This document shows positions 54,651 through 64,000 of a stretch of 64,000 nucleotides of DNA, piece after piece; position 1 is the stretch's first letter, and the number at the start of each line of letters is the position of its first letter. The stretch comes from Kribbella monticola (GTDB taxonomy: Bacteria; Actinomycetota; Actinomycetes; Propionibacteriales; Kribbellaceae), in NCBI RefSeq assembly GCF_003261635.1, contig NZ_QFXK01000022.1, positions 226,951 through 290,950 of the forward strand, written 5' to 3'. The translations under genes and the position numbers were made by a program. The notes under the pieces were generated by a model that was given only the letters and a program-made list of their open reading frames with translations, did not search any database and was not told the DNA's origin.

Positions 54651-54931
54651 TGAAGGTCGGGGTGCGGCTGCCGACGGTGCTGAGACCGTTCGCGGGCGAT
54701 GCGGAGCGGGTCGAGGTCGAGCCGGCCGAAGCGACGGTCGGCGGCGTCTTCGCCACCCTGGAAGGCGATCATCCGGCACTGCGGCGCCGGCTGGTCGACG
54801 AGCAGGGCGCGCTCCGCCGGCACGTCAACGTGTTCCTCGGCAACGACAACGTCCGCGACCTGAACGGCCTGAGTACACCGTTGTCCGACGGCGACGAACT
54901 GCTCATCCTCCCCAGCGTGGCCGGCGGCTGA
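54650..54931 (+). CDS. MoaD/ThiS-like sulfur-carrier or ubiquitin-like protein
   Basis: A 93-residue beta-grasp protein. The start [22 protein letters not shown] and the C-terminal [11 protein letters not shown] with a terminal Gly-Gly are the MoaD/ThiS hallmarks; the diglycine is the site of adenylation and thiocarboxylation by an E1-like enzyme. No MoaE, ThiG, CysM or E1-like gene is adjacent. Coupling with the BNR propeller (one-base overlap) suggests a specific partnership, whose nature cannot be inferred from sequence alone. Confidence 0.88.
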   Translation: MKVGVRLPTVLRPFAGDAERVEVEPAEATVGGVFATLEGDHPALRRRLVDEQGALRRHVNVFLGNDNVRDLNGLSTPLSDGDELLILPSVAGG

Positions 54932-54978
54932 ACCGGGCCGGTGGTGACCACGAAGTGGACGGTCATACAGTGAGACAC

Positions 54979-56688
54979 ATGTCCACGAACACCGGTACAG
55001 ACGCTGCGAAGAACACACCTGACATCAAGCCCAGAAGCCGGACCGTCACCGACGGGCTCGAGGCCACTGCCTCCCGCGGCATGCTCCGTGCCGTCGGCAT
55101 GGGTGACGACGACTGGGTCAAGCCGCAGATCGGCGTAGCGTCGAGCTGGAACGAGATCACCCCGTGCAACCTGTCCCTCGACCGGCTCGCGAAGGCCGTC
55201 AAGGACGGCGTGCACGCGGCCAACGGGTATCCGCTGGAGTTCGGCACGATCAGCGTGTCCGACGGCATCTCGATGGGCCACGTCGGCATGCACTACTCGC
55301 TGGTGAGCCGCGAGATCATCGCCGACTCGGTGGAGACGGTGATGGAGGCCGAGCGCCTCGACGGCTCGGTGCTGCTGGCCGGCTGTGACAAGTCGCTGCC
55401 CGGCATGCTGATGGCAGCCGCCCGCCTCGACCTCGCCAGTGTGTTCCTGTACGCCGGTTCGATCATGCCGGGCCGGCTCGGGGACAAGGACGTCACGATC
55501 ATCGACGCCTTCGAAGCGGTCGGCGCGTGCGCCCGCGGCCTGATCACCCGCGAGCAGGTCGACGCCGTCGAGCGCGCGATCTGCCCGGGCGAAGGCGCCT
55601 GCGGTGGCATGTACACCGCGAACACGATGGCTTCGGCCGCCGAGGCACTGGGCATGTCGCTGCCCGGCTCGGCCGCTCCGCCCGCGGTGGACCGCCGCCG
55701 CGACGGGTTCGCCCGCAAGTCCGGCGAGGCCGTGGTGAACCTGCTGGCCAAGGGGATCACCGCCCGGCAGATCCTCACCCGTGAAGCCTTCGAGAACGCG
55801 ATCGCCGTCGTGATGGCGCTCGGCGGCTCCACCAACGCCGTCCTGCACCTGCTCGCGATCGCCCGCGAGGCCGAGGTCGACCTGACCCTCGACGACTTCA
55901 ACCGGATCGGCGACAAGGTCCCGCACCTGGGCGACCTGAAGCCGTTCGGCCGCTACGTGATGACGGACGTCGACCGCGTCGGCGGCATCCCGGTGATCAT
56001 GCGCGCCCTGCTCGACGCGGGTCTGCTGCACGGCGACTGCCTGACCGTGACCGGCAAGACGATGGCCGAGAACCTGGCCGACATCGCACCGCCGGACGTC
56101 GACGGCACGATCATCCGGGCGCTGGACAAGCCGATCCACGGCACCGGCGGGATCACGATCCTCAACGGCACGCTGGCGCCGGAGGGTGCGGTCGTGAAGA
56201 GCGCCGGATTCGACTCCGACGTGTTCGAGGGCACCGCGCGGGTGTTCGACGGCGAGCGGGGTGCGATGGACGCGGTCGAGGACGGTTCGATGAAGGCCGG
56301 CGACGTCGTGGTGATCCGCTACGAGGGCCCGAAGGGCGGTCCGGGCATGCGCGAGATGCTCGCGGTCACCGGTGCGATCAAGGGCGCCGGCCTCGGCAAG
56401 GACGTCCTGCTCCTCACCGACGGCCGCTTCTCCGGCGGTACGACGGGGTTGTGCGTCGGCCACGTCGCTCCGGAGGCGGTCGACGGCGGCCCGATCGCGT
56501 TCGTCCGCGACGGCGACCGGATCACGCTCGACGTCAAGAATCGCACCCTCGAGTTGCACGTCGAGCCCGAGGAGCTGGAGCGCCGCCGCGAGGGCTGGAC
56601 CCCGAAGACCCCGGCGATCACCAAGGGCGTGCTGGGCAAGTACACCCGCCTGGTCCGCTCCGCCTCCGAAGGCGCCGTCTGCATCTGA
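54979..56688 (+). CDS. ilvD: Dihydroxy-acid dehydratase IlvD
   Basis: IlvD converts 2,3-dihydroxy-isovalerate and -methylvalerate to the 2-keto acids of Val/Leu and Ile synthesis, using an Fe-S cluster. The 569-residue protein shows the cluster cysteines in [19 protein letters not shown] and [16 protein letters not shown], and the C-terminal [18 protein letters not shown] with HVAPEA. ATG 54979 is preferred; an in-frame GTG at 54955 is an alternative start. It lies 47 bases after the MoaD-like gene and about 350 bases before ilvB, with an attenuator in between. Confidence 0.96.
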   Translation: MSTNTGTDAAKNTPDIKPRSRTVTDGLEATASRGMLRAVGMGDDDWVKPQIGVASSWNEITPCNLSLDRLAKAVKDGVHAANGYPLEFGTISVSDGISMGHVGMHYSLVSREIIADSVETVMEAERLDGSVLLAGCDKSLPGMLMAAARLDLASVFLYAGSIMPGRLGDKDVTIIDAFEAVGACARGLITREQVDAVERAICPGEGACGGMYTANTMASAAEALGMSLPGSAAPPAVDRRRDGFARKSGEAVVNLLAKGITARQILTREAFENAIAVVMALGGSTNAVLHLLAIAREAEVDLTLDDFNRIGDKVPHLGDLKPFGRYVMTDVDRVGGIPVIMRALLDAGLLHGDCLTVTGKTMAENLADIAPPDVDGTIIRALDKPIHGTGGITILNGTLAPEGAVVKSAGFDSDVFEGTARVFDGERGAMDAVEDGSMKAGDVVVIRYEGPKGGPGMREMLAVTGAIKGAGLGKDVLLLTDGRFSGGTTGLCVGHVAPEAVDGGPIAFVRDGDRITLDVKNRTLELHVEPEELERRREGWTPKTPAITKGVLGKYTRLVRSASEGAVCI

Positions 56689-56827
56689 GCATGACCTGAC
56701 TGCCCCCAGGAGCGTTAGTTCCTGGAGGCAGTTCTAAACTGGTCATTTGTAAGACGGTCGTCTCACTCAATGAGACACACAGCCGGCAGGCTTGACCGGA
56801 TCGAGGGGAGTCGGCAAAGGTGACTGC

Positions 56828-56869
56828 ATGCGATCGATTCTCCTCGTACTTGTGCGGCGCGCCGACTGA
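56828..56869 (+). CDS. ilv operon leader peptide
   Basis: A 13-residue ORF, MRSILLVLVRRAD, with one Ile, three Leu and two Val in six consecutive codons (4-9). AAAGG lies seven bases before the ATG. It is located 174 bases before ilvB and just before an intrinsic terminator. Ribosome stalling at the branched-chain codons when charged tRNA is scarce would favour read-through into ilvBNC. It resembles known actinobacterial ilv leaders. This peptide is regulatory and not expected to function as a protein. Confidence 0.85.
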   Translation: MRSILLVLVRRAD

Positions 56870-56891
56870 CGCGACCACCGAGTCGAGCGCG

Positions 56892-56925
56892 CCCCCTTCA
56901 GCCCACCCGGCGGAGGGGGTTTTCT
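56892..56925 (+). terminator. Attenuator terminator of the ilvBNC operon
   Basis: Arms CCCCCT (56892-56897) and AGGGGG (56914-56919) with a 16-base loop able to pair further, followed by TTTTCT. It lies 22 bases after the leader-peptide stop. Confidence 0.75.
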
Positions 56926-56953
56926 GTTGTTCGGGGCCGGTTCCTGCGATCCA

Positions 56954-56972
56954 GGGCCTGGCCACCAGGCCC
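56954..56972. repeat. GC-rich hairpin between attenuator and ilvB
   Basis: Perfect arms GGGCCTGG and CCAGGCCC with a three-base loop. No T-run. May influence read-through RNA structure or stability. Confidence 0.6.
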
Positions 56973-57043
56973 CAGGGCCGAGGACGATCGATCGCGCAAG
57001 CCGCACCGAAAAGATCTACCGTGACTGACAAGGGAAGGCACTC

Positions 57044-58792
57044 ATGAGTGAGCAGCTGACCGGGGCACAGGCTCTGATCCGCGCACTGGAACATGCCGGC
57101 GTCGACACCGTCTTCGGCATCCCGGGCGGCGCGATCCTCCCGGCGTACGACCCGATGCTCGACTCGACCCAGATCCGCCACATCCTGGTACGTCACGAGC
57201 AGGGCGCCGGCCACGCCGCGCAGGGCTACGCCTCGGCGACCGGCAAGACCGGCGTCTGTATGGCGACCTCCGGCCCGGGCGCGACCAACCTGGTCACCCC
57301 GATCGCCGACGCCTACATGGACTCGGTGCCGATGGTCGCGATCACCGGCCAGGTCGCCAGCGCGTCGATCGGGACCGACGCCTTCCAGGAGGCCGACATC
57401 CGCGGCATCACGATGCCGATCACCAAGCACAACTTCCTGGTCAACGACCCGAACGAGATCGCCAGCACGATCGCCGAGGCGTTCCACATCGCCTCCACCG
57501 GTCGCCCCGGCCCGGTCCTGGTCGACGTCACCAAGGACGCGATGCAGGCGACCGTGGACTTCCACTGGCCGACCGAGCTGTCGCTGCCGGGGTACCGGCC
57601 GGTCACCCGCCCGCACCCCAAGCAGGTGCGCGAGGCGGCCCGGCTGATCGCCGCGGCGGAGAAGCCGGTCCTGTACGTCGGCGGCGGCGTGATCCGGGCG
57701 AAGGCGAGCGCCGAGCTGAAGCAGCTCGCGGAGTTGCTCGGCATCCCGGTGGTCACCACGCTGATGGCCCGCGGCGCGCTGCCCGACACCCACGAGCTGC
57801 ACTTCGGGATGCCCGGCATGCACGGCTCGGTCTCGGCCGTCGGTGCCCTCCAGCGCTCCGATCTGCTGATCTGCCTGGGCGCGCGGTTCGACGACCGGGT
57901 GACCGGCAAGCTGAGCTCGTTCGCGCCCGAGGCCAAGGTCATCCACGCCGACATCGACCCGGCCGAGATCGGCAAGAACCGGGCCGCGGACGTGCCGATC
58001 GTGGGTGACTGCAAGGAGGTCATCAGCGACCTCATCCAGGCGCTGCAGACGGAGATCGCGAGCAACGGCCGGACGCCGGACTACTCGGCCTGGCGCGGCC
58101 TGCTGGACTCGGTCAAGGCGAAATACCCGGTCGGGTACGACGAGCCGGAGGACGGCAGCCTGTCCCCGCAGTACGTGATCCAGCGGATCGGCCAGATCGC
58201 CGGGCCGGACGCGATCTACACCAGCGGCGTCGGTCAGCACCAGATGTGGGCCGCGCACTACCTGCCGTTCGAGAAGCCGCTGCACTGGCTGAACTCCGGC
58301 GGCCTCGGCACGATGGGGTACTCCGTGCCCGCCGCGATGGGCGCCAAGGTCGCGCGCCCGGACAAGACCGTCTGGGCGATCGACGGCGACGGCTGTTTCC
58401 AGATGACGAACCAGGAGCTCGTCACCTGTGCGCTGGAGGGCATCCCGATCAAGGTTGCCGTCATCAACAACCAGTCGCTGGGCATGGTCCGGCAGTGGCA
58501 GACGCTGTTCTACGACAAGCGCTACTCCAACACCGACCTGCACTCCGCGCGGATCCCGGACTTCGCCAAGCTGGCCGAGGCGATGGGTGGCGTGGGGCTG
58601 CGGTGCTCCGACAAGGAGTCGGTCGACGCGACCATCGACAAGGCGATGTCGGTCACCGACCAGCCGGTCGTGGTCGACTTCGTGGTCCACCGCGACGCGA
58701 TGGTCTGGCCGATGGTTGCCGCCGGCACCAGTAACGACGACATCCAGATCGCCCGCGACATGGCACCGAAGTGGGACGGGGAGGAGCTGTAA
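57044..58792 (+). CDS. ilvB: Acetolactate synthase large subunit IlvB
   Basis: IlvB condenses two pyruvates, or pyruvate plus 2-oxobutyrate, using TPP and FAD: the first common step of branched-chain amino acid synthesis. The 582-residue protein has the catalytic Glu52 ([13 protein letters not shown]), the FAD region [19 protein letters not shown], and the TPP motif [24 protein letters not shown] precedes the ATG. It is translationally coupled to ilvN by a one-base overlap (TAATG). Confidence 0.97.
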   Translation: MSEQLTGAQALIRALEHAGVDTVFGIPGGAILPAYDPMLDSTQIRHILVRHEQGAGHAAQGYASATGKTGVCMATSGPGATNLVTPIADAYMDSVPMVAITGQVASASIGTDAFQEADIRGITMPITKHNFLVNDPNEIASTIAEAFHIASTGRPGPVLVDVTKDAMQATVDFHWPTELSLPGYRPVTRPHPKQVREAARLIAAAEKPVLYVGGGVIRAKASAELKQLAELLGIPVVTTLMARGALPDTHELHFGMPGMHGSVSAVGALQRSDLLICLGARFDDRVTGKLSSFAPEAKVIHADIDPAEIGKNRAADVPIVGDCKEVISDLIQALQTEIASNGRTPDYSAWRGLLDSVKAKYPVGYDEPEDGSLSPQYVIQRIGQIAGPDAIYTSGVGQHQMWAAHYLPFEKPLHWLNSGGLGTMGYSVPAAMGAKVARPDKTVWAIDGDGCFQMTNQELVTCALEGIPIKVAVINNQSLGMVRQWQTLFYDKRYSNTDLHSARIPDFAKLAEAMGGVGLRCSDKESVDATIDKAMSVTDQPVVVDFVVHRDAMVWPMVAAGTSNDDIQIARDMAPKWDGEEL

Positions 58793-59496
58793 TGTCGAAA
58801 CACACCCTGAGCATCCTGGTCGAGAACAAGCACGGTGTGCTGGCCCGCGTGGCCGCGCTCATCTCGCGGCGCGGGTTCAACATCGACTCGCTCGCGGTCG
58901 GCCCGACCGAGCACCCGGAAGTGTCCCGGATGACCATCGCGGTCAGCGTCGACGAGCAGCCGCTGGAGCAGATCACCAAACAGCTGAACAAGCTGGTGAA
59001 CGTGATCAAGATCGTCGAACTCGAGCCGACCGCCACCGTGCAGCGCGAACTGCTGCTGGTGAAGGTCAAGGCCGACACCCTCAGCCGCGGCCAGGTATTG
59101 GAGACCGTCCAGCTCTTCCGTGCCAAGGTGGTGGACGTGGCTCCGGACGCGATCACCATCGAGGCGACCGGCAACCCCGAGAAGCTCGAGGCCATGCTGC
59201 GGGTGCTGGAGCCGTTCGGCGTCCGCGAGCTGGTGCAGTCCGGCATGGTCGCGATCGGCCGGGGCAGCCGCTCCATCTCCGATCGCACCCTGCGCCCGGT
59301 CCCGGTCCCGCCACCGCACGTGGCCTCCGGAGCCCCGGCGCTGCAGGCCCGCCCGGCCACCAGCCAGGCGGGTTCCGCGAGCAGTCCGACCGGTACGACG
59401 AGTCCATCCGGCAACTCACCGGCCGCCCACCACCCGAACCACCCGGTGCCGGCGCCGCCGCCGGGTCGCCCCGCCGCCGGAGTACGCCCGGCCTGA
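58792..59496 (+). CDS. ilvN: Acetolactate synthase regulatory subunit IlvN with long C-terminal tail
   Basis: IlvN activates IlvB and confers valine feedback through its ACT domain. Residues 1-75 form the ACT domain (HTLSILVENKHGVLARVAALI, NIDSLAVGPTEHPEVSRMTI), and 80-165 the C-terminal regulatory domain (LLLVKVKADTLSRGQVLE, FGVRELVQSGMVAIGRG). At 234 residues it is about 60 longer than usual: residues about 171-234 are a Pro/Ala/Ser/Gly tail of low complexity. Whether the tail is functional is unknown. The start at 58792 overlaps the ilvB stop. Confidence 0.93.
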   Translation: MSKHTLSILVENKHGVLARVAALISRRGFNIDSLAVGPTEHPEVSRMTIAVSVDEQPLEQITKQLNKLVNVIKIVELEPTATVQRELLLVKVKADTLSRGQVLETVQLFRAKVVDVAPDAITIEATGNPEKLEAMLRVLEPFGVRELVQSGMVAIGRGSRSISDRTLRPVPVPPPHVASGAPALQARPATSQAGSASSPTGTTSPSGNSPAAHHPNHPVPAPPPGRPAAGVRPA

Positions 59497-59591
59497 GCAG
59501 CGCGGCGCCGGGAAGCCCCGGCAAGCAGTACCCAGGCCCACCACCTGCCCGGCGGCAGGACCGAACCAAACCCCCGGCCGGCACCCCGTAG

Positions 59592-60665
<1,074 letters not shown>

Positions 60666-60679
60666 TCCGCCGTACGCCG

Positions 60680-60726
60680 GACGCCCGGGTCGCCGCTGTC
60701 GCGGGGGCCCGGGCGTCGCCCTTTTG
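60680..60726 (+). terminator. Rho-independent terminator after ilvC
   Basis: Arms GACGCCCGGG (60680-60689) and exact complement (60708-60717) with an 18-base loop, then CTTTTGTC. It closes ilvBNC. Confidence 0.88.
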
Positions 60727-60768
60727 TCTGACAGAATCGGCGGTGATACCGGCCAAGGGGAGGTAGCG

Positions 60769-61998
60769 ATGGCGGACGGCCCGGGCGATCTGCCGAAGCC
60801 ACCCCGTCGCATCCCGAGCTGGGCGACCGTGGACGACGAAGTGACGGCCGGGAGCCGCACGACGATCCAGCCGCGACCCGCGCCGGTGGAGCCGGATTCG
60901 CCGGCCCCGCGGCCCCGTGCTCTGGGACTGCTGACGACCATCCCCTTGGTGGTGCTGATCATCTCGGCTGGTGTCGGCGCGGGCTGGGTGCTGCGGGAGC
61001 AGACTCAGGGTGCTGCGCTGTCGAGCCTCGATACGGGCACCGTGCAGAAGGCGAGCGGGCCGAGCGTCGTACGGGTGCTGGCCAGTACGTGTGCCGGGAC
61101 GGGGGAGGCGACCGGCGTGCTGTTCGACGACGGGAAGGTGCTCACCGCCGCGTCGGCCATCCGGCAGCCGGTGTCGGTCGCCGTGGTGACCACGGACGGC
61201 CGGATCCGCCGCGCCCCGGTGGTGGGCACGAGCGACGACGGCGTCGCCGTACTGCAATTGGCCGGCCGGCTGGACGGTTCCACGGCCACGATCGCGACGG
61301 CATCGCCGGATGCGAAGGCTTCGCGCGCGATCATCGGGTTCGATCAGAGTGGCAGACAATCGATCCAGCAGGCCGGTACGACGGCGCAGCCGCGCCCGCT
61401 GCCCGAGTTCCTCGACCCGGCCTCACTCGGCGCGCCGGTGCTCAACCGGAACGGCCAGGTCATCGGCCTGGTCACCGGCAATACCGTTGCCTCAGGCAAG
61501 ATCATTGACCTGGACCAAGTACGCCGGTACGCCGGTGCGGCGCCCGACGTGGCTCCGGAGCCGGCCGGGAACTGCCTGGCTCGTGGTCCGCGCACGGCCG
61601 TGCAACCCTCGTTGAGCGTGGCGGCGAGTCCGCTGGCTGTCGAGGTGCAGCGGCTGTTCACGTCGTACTTCAAAGCGCTGAATCAGCACGACTTCCTGGC
61701 GATGCGGGACACGTACTCCAAGGGGCTCGCGTCATCGAGTACGCAGGAGGAGTTCACGCGGACGCACGGGACGTCGTACGCGTTCGAGCCGGTGATCACG
61801 GAAGTCGGCGGATCGGGGGAGGAGTCGGCGACGGCGCGGCTGACGTTCACGGTGTTGTTCTCACCGAAGAGCGCCGGAGCCAAGGGGACGACCTGTAGCA
61901 GGCTCGACCTGCGCTACAAGCTGGTCCGCGAGCAGGGTCGGCTCCGGATCGACGCGGCCACCAGCGTCGCCTCCAACCACAGTTGCGACACCGACTGA
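60769..61998 (+). CDS. Membrane-anchored trypsin-like pseudo-protease with NTF2-like C-terminal domain
   Basis: A 409-residue protein: Pro-rich cytosolic tail (1-50), one TM helix (about 52-74), then a trypsin/HtrA-like domain (about 90-265) and an NTF2-like alpha+beta domain (about 288-409). The protease framework is visible in GVLFDDGKVLTAASAI, SDDGVAVLQLAG and ASLGAPVLNRNGQVIGLVTG, but the catalytic His position is Ser129 and the Ser position Leu220, so it should be inactive. It may bind peptides or act as a scaffold. AAGGGGAGG supports ATG 60769. It sits between ilvC and serA without evident link to amino acid synthesis. Confidence 0.75.
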   Translation: MADGPGDLPKPPRRIPSWATVDDEVTAGSRTTIQPRPAPVEPDSPAPRPRALGLLTTIPLVVLIISAGVGAGWVLREQTQGAALSSLDTGTVQKASGPSVVRVLASTCAGTGEATGVLFDDGKVLTAASAIRQPVSVAVVTTDGRIRRAPVVGTSDDGVAVLQLAGRLDGSTATIATASPDAKASRAIIGFDQSGRQSIQQAGTTAQPRPLPEFLDPASLGAPVLNRNGQVIGLVTGNTVASGKIIDLDQVRRYAGAAPDVAPEPAGNCLARGPRTAVQPSLSVAASPLAVEVQRLFTSYFKALNQHDFLAMRDTYSKGLASSSTQEEFTRTHGTSYAFEPVITEVGGSGEESATARLTFTVLFSPKSAGAKGTTCSRLDLRYKLVREQGRLRIDAATSVASNHSCDTD

Positions 61999-62128
61999 GC
62001 CTTTCGTCGTACGAGGGTTGATACCCCCGCAGGCATGGTCCGGGCGGCTGGTAGCATCGTTTTCAGCGGGCACAGCGCGGTGCTCTGATCGTTCGAGCCC
62101 CCAACCGCTTCTGCAGGAGACTTCTCCC

Positions 62129-63727
62129 ATGACTGACGCTCAACGGCCCGTCGTCCTGATCGCCGAAGAACTGTCCCCGGCCACCGTCGAGGCACTCGGC
62201 CCCGACTTCGAGATCCGGCACACCAACGGCGCCGACCGCGCCGAACTGCTGCCGGCCATCGCCGACGTCGACGCCATCCTGATCCGCAGCGCAACCAAGG
62301 TGGACGCCGAGGCGCTCGCCGCCGCGAAGAAGCTCAAGGTCGTCGCCCGCGCCGGGGTCGGCCTCGACAACGTCGACGTGAAGGCGGCCACCCAGGCCGG
62401 CGTGATGGTCGTCAACGCACCGACCTCCAACATCGTCTCCGCCGCCGAGCTCGCCGTCGCGCTGCTGCTCGCGGCCGCCCGCCGGGTCCCGGCCGCCGAC
62501 CTCTCGCTGAAGAACGGCGAGTGGAAGCGGTCGAAGTTCTCCGGCGTCGAGCTGTTCGAGAAGACCGTCGGTATCGTCGGCCTCGGCAAGATCGGTGTCC
62601 TGGTCGCCCAGCGGCTGGCCGCCTTCGGCATGAACGTGATCGCGTACGACCCGTACGTGCAGGCCGGCCGCGCCGCGCAGATGGGCGTCCGCCTCGCGTC
62701 TTTGGACGAGCTCCTGGCGGCCTCGGACTTCATCAGCGTGCACCTGCCGAAGACGCCGGAGACGATCGGCCTGATCGGCGACGAGCAGCTGCACAAGGTC
62801 AAGCCCGAGGTCATCATCGTCAACGCCGCCCGTGGTGGCATCGTCGACGAGGCCGCGCTCTACACCGCGCTGAAGGAAGGCCGGGTCGCCGCGGCCGGAC
62901 TGGACGTCTTCGCGAAGGAGCCGTGCACCGACTCGCCGCTGTTCGAGTTCGAGAACGTGGTCGCGACTCCGCACCTGGGTGCGTCGACCGAAGAGGCGCA
63001 GGAGAAGGCCGGTATCGCCGTCGCCAAGTCCGTGCGGCTCGCGCTGTCCGGTGAACTCGTGCCCGACGCGGTCAACGTCCAGGGCGGCGTGATCGCCGAG
63101 GACGTCCGGCCCGGTATCGCACTGACCGAGAAGCTCGGCCGGATCTTCACCGCACTCGCCGGTGGTGTCGCGCAGCAGCTCGACGTCGAGGTCCGCGGCG
63201 AGATCACCGAGTTCGACGTGAAGGTGCTCGAGCTCGCCGCGCTGAAGGGCGTCTTCGCGGATGTCGTCGAGGACAACGTGTCGTACGTGAACGCCCCGTT
63301 GCTCGCGGCCGAGCGCGGTCTCGAGGTTCGGCTCCTCACCGACCACGAATCCCCCGAACACCGCAACCTGATCACCCTCCGCGGCACCCTCGCCGACGGC
63401 GGCCAGGTCTCGGTCTCCGGCACCCTGGTCGGCGTGAAGCAGTCCGAGCGGCTGGTCGAGATCGACGGCTTCGACCTGGAGGTCGAGCTGGCCGCCCACC
63501 TGGCGTTCCTCAGCTACGAGGATCGCCCGGGCATCGTCGGCCAGGTCGGCGGCATCCTCGGCAAGTCCGACATCAACATCGCCGGCATGCAGGTCAGCCG
63601 CGACCGCAAGGGCGGCAAGGCCCTGGTCGCCCTCAGCGTCGACTCCACCATCCCGGTCACCGTCCTCGACGAGATCGCCACCGCCGTCCAGGCCGACACC
63701 GCCCGCACAGTAGACCTCGAGCTCTGA
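62129..63727 (+). CDS. serA: D-3-phosphoglycerate dehydrogenase SerA (long form)
   Basis: SerA oxidises 3-phosphoglycerate, the first step of serine synthesis. The 532-residue protein is the long, mycobacterial-type enzyme: catalytic Arg235 (NAARGGIVD), Glu264 (VFAKEP), His282 (ATPHLGAST), NAD loop GLGKIG (151-156), then an intervening ASB domain (about 320-450) and a C-terminal ACT domain (about 458-530, AFLSYEDRPGIVGQVGGILG) for serine feedback. ATG 62129 has AGGAGA nine bases upstream; an open frame continues further 5' without support. Confidence 0.97.
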   Translation: MTDAQRPVVLIAEELSPATVEALGPDFEIRHTNGADRAELLPAIADVDAILIRSATKVDAEALAAAKKLKVVARAGVGLDNVDVKAATQAGVMVVNAPTSNIVSAAELAVALLLAAARRVPAADLSLKNGEWKRSKFSGVELFEKTVGIVGLGKIGVLVAQRLAAFGMNVIAYDPYVQAGRAAQMGVRLASLDELLAASDFISVHLPKTPETIGLIGDEQLHKVKPEVIIVNAARGGIVDEAALYTALKEGRVAAAGLDVFAKEPCTDSPLFEFENVVATPHLGASTEEAQEKAGIAVAKSVRLALSGELVPDAVNVQGGVIAEDVRPGIALTEKLGRIFTALAGGVAQQLDVEVRGEITEFDVKVLELAALKGVFADVVEDNVSYVNAPLLAAERGLEVRLLTDHESPEHRNLITLRGTLADGGQVSVSGTLVGVKQSERLVEIDGFDLEVELAAHLAFLSYEDRPGIVGQVGGILGKSDINIAGMQVSRDRKGGKALVALSVDSTIPVTVLDEIATAVQADTARTVDLEL

Positions 63728-63818
63728 CGCGCACTCCGCTAGCCGAGTGACCCGCCAGTAAGTTCTACTGGTAAGACAAGGACCGGCCTGCCGCCCGCAG
63801 GCGCATGGCGGCCGGCCA

Positions 63819-63860
63819 GGGCCCAGGCGCTCTCACCGAGAGCCCCTGGGCCCACCTTTT
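63819..63860 (+). terminator. Rho-independent terminator after serA
   Basis: Sixteen-base arms (63819-63834 and 63838-63853) with one mismatch and a three-base loop, then CCTTTT. Confidence 0.9.
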
Positions 63861-64000
63861 GTCTGTACTACGAGCAGCCGCCCACGCATGCTCCTCCGTC
63901 GCATGCTCCCCACCCCAGCCACGGCGCTCCTCCGCCGCGCCTCCCATGCTCCCCACCCCCAGCCACGGCGCTCCTCCGCCGCGCCTGCCATGCTCCCCAC
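63861..64000. repeat. 43-44-base tandem repeats at the window end
   Basis: A unit beginning CATGCTCCCCACCCC and containing AGCCACGGCGCTCCTCCGCC starts at 63902, 63945 and 63989, the last cut by the window edge. The CTCCTCCG-GTCGC/CCGC word recalls the repeats near 29.2 kb. No gene is visible in this stretch. Confidence 0.8.

Larger units (their letters stand above)
56689..57043 (+). promoter_or_regulatory. ilvB leader region with attenuator
   Basis: A 355-base spacer. From 5' to 3' it holds a hairpin-prone segment right after ilvD (AGGAGC and inverted TTCCTGG), a likely promoter region, a 13-codon leader ORF (56828-56869), a hairpin with a T-run (56892-56925), and a second GC-rich hairpin (56954-56972). 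The layout matches leader-peptide attenuation of branched-chain amino acid operons. Confidence 0.8.

Noticed and set aside
62018..62057. Sigma-70-like promoter before serA (TTGATA and TAGCAT)
   Set aside because: The spacing between the two hexamers is about 28 bases, too long for a standard promoter.

Overview
The window is high-GC DNA from an actinobacterium. Gene families and gene order point to Propionibacteriales (Nocardioides/Kribbella-like), but the genus is an inference and no rRNA or tRNA gene is present to settle it. A recognisable actinobacterial backbone runs through it: methyltransferase, etfB-etfA, cysteine desulfurase, mnmA, a short MetE-like protein, ligA, an ACT protein, gatCAB, and ilvD / ilvB-ilvN-ilvC / serA. 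From established knowledge this order resembles the Rv3030-to-Rv2996c stretch of Mycobacterium tuberculosis, with several accessory blocks inserted.

Layout. 1-9.1 kb: end of a truncated gene, an SGNH hydrolase, the glycogen debranching enzyme GlgX, two overlapping Gfo/Idh/MocA oxidoreductases behind a palindromic operator, then enoyl-CoA hydratase, methyltransferase, hexapeptide acyltransferase and a disordered membrane protein. 9.2-13.3 kb: a secreted beta-propeller and a methyltransferase on the minus strand, then etfBA. 13.3-28.4 kb: a PucR-type regulator and a nine-gene minus-strand operon for peptide uptake and breakdown (serine hydrolase, solute-binding lipoprotein, permease, permease-ATPase fusion, ATPase, S9 peptidase fused to a beta-lactamase-like domain, M20 peptidase, COG3375-like protein, N-acylamino acid racemase-like enolase). 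28.5-30.2 kb: a small nucleotidyltransferase and about 1 kb of repeat-rich DNA bounded by long inverted repeats. 30.2-37.8 kb: tRNA thiolation pair, MetE-like protein, ligA and two membrane proteins. 38-42.1 kb: ACT protein and gatCAB. 42.7-49.7 kb: accessory genes, including a DUF222/HNH protein with a repetitive tail, DUF488, a divergent RidA/WYL-regulator pair and a PQQ-type sugar dehydrogenase lipoprotein. 49.7-52.4 kb: a methyltransferase/FAD-reductase pair matching 10-methyl fatty acid synthesis. 52.5-54.9 kb: a D-2-hydroxyacid dehydrogenase and a BNR-propeller plus MoaD-like pair. 55-63.7 kb: branched-chain amino acid genes with a leader-peptide attenuator before ilvB, a predicted pseudo-protease, and serA.

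How they work together. The large operon reads as one programme: bring peptides in, cut them, deacylate products and interconvert N-acyl amino acid stereoisomers. Its promoter region carries two TCGTC/GACGA inverted repeats about three helical turns apart. The ilv leader peptide suggests classical attenuation by branched-chain aminoacyl-tRNA supply. Cysteine desulfurase directly overlapping mnmA fits dedicated sulfur delivery for tRNA 2-thiouridine. No CRISPR array, prophage, transposase or RNA gene was found. The more unusual items are the peptide operon with its internal paralogy, the pseudo-protease, the HNH tail repeats with a possible frame change, and several unlabelled intergenic repeat families.
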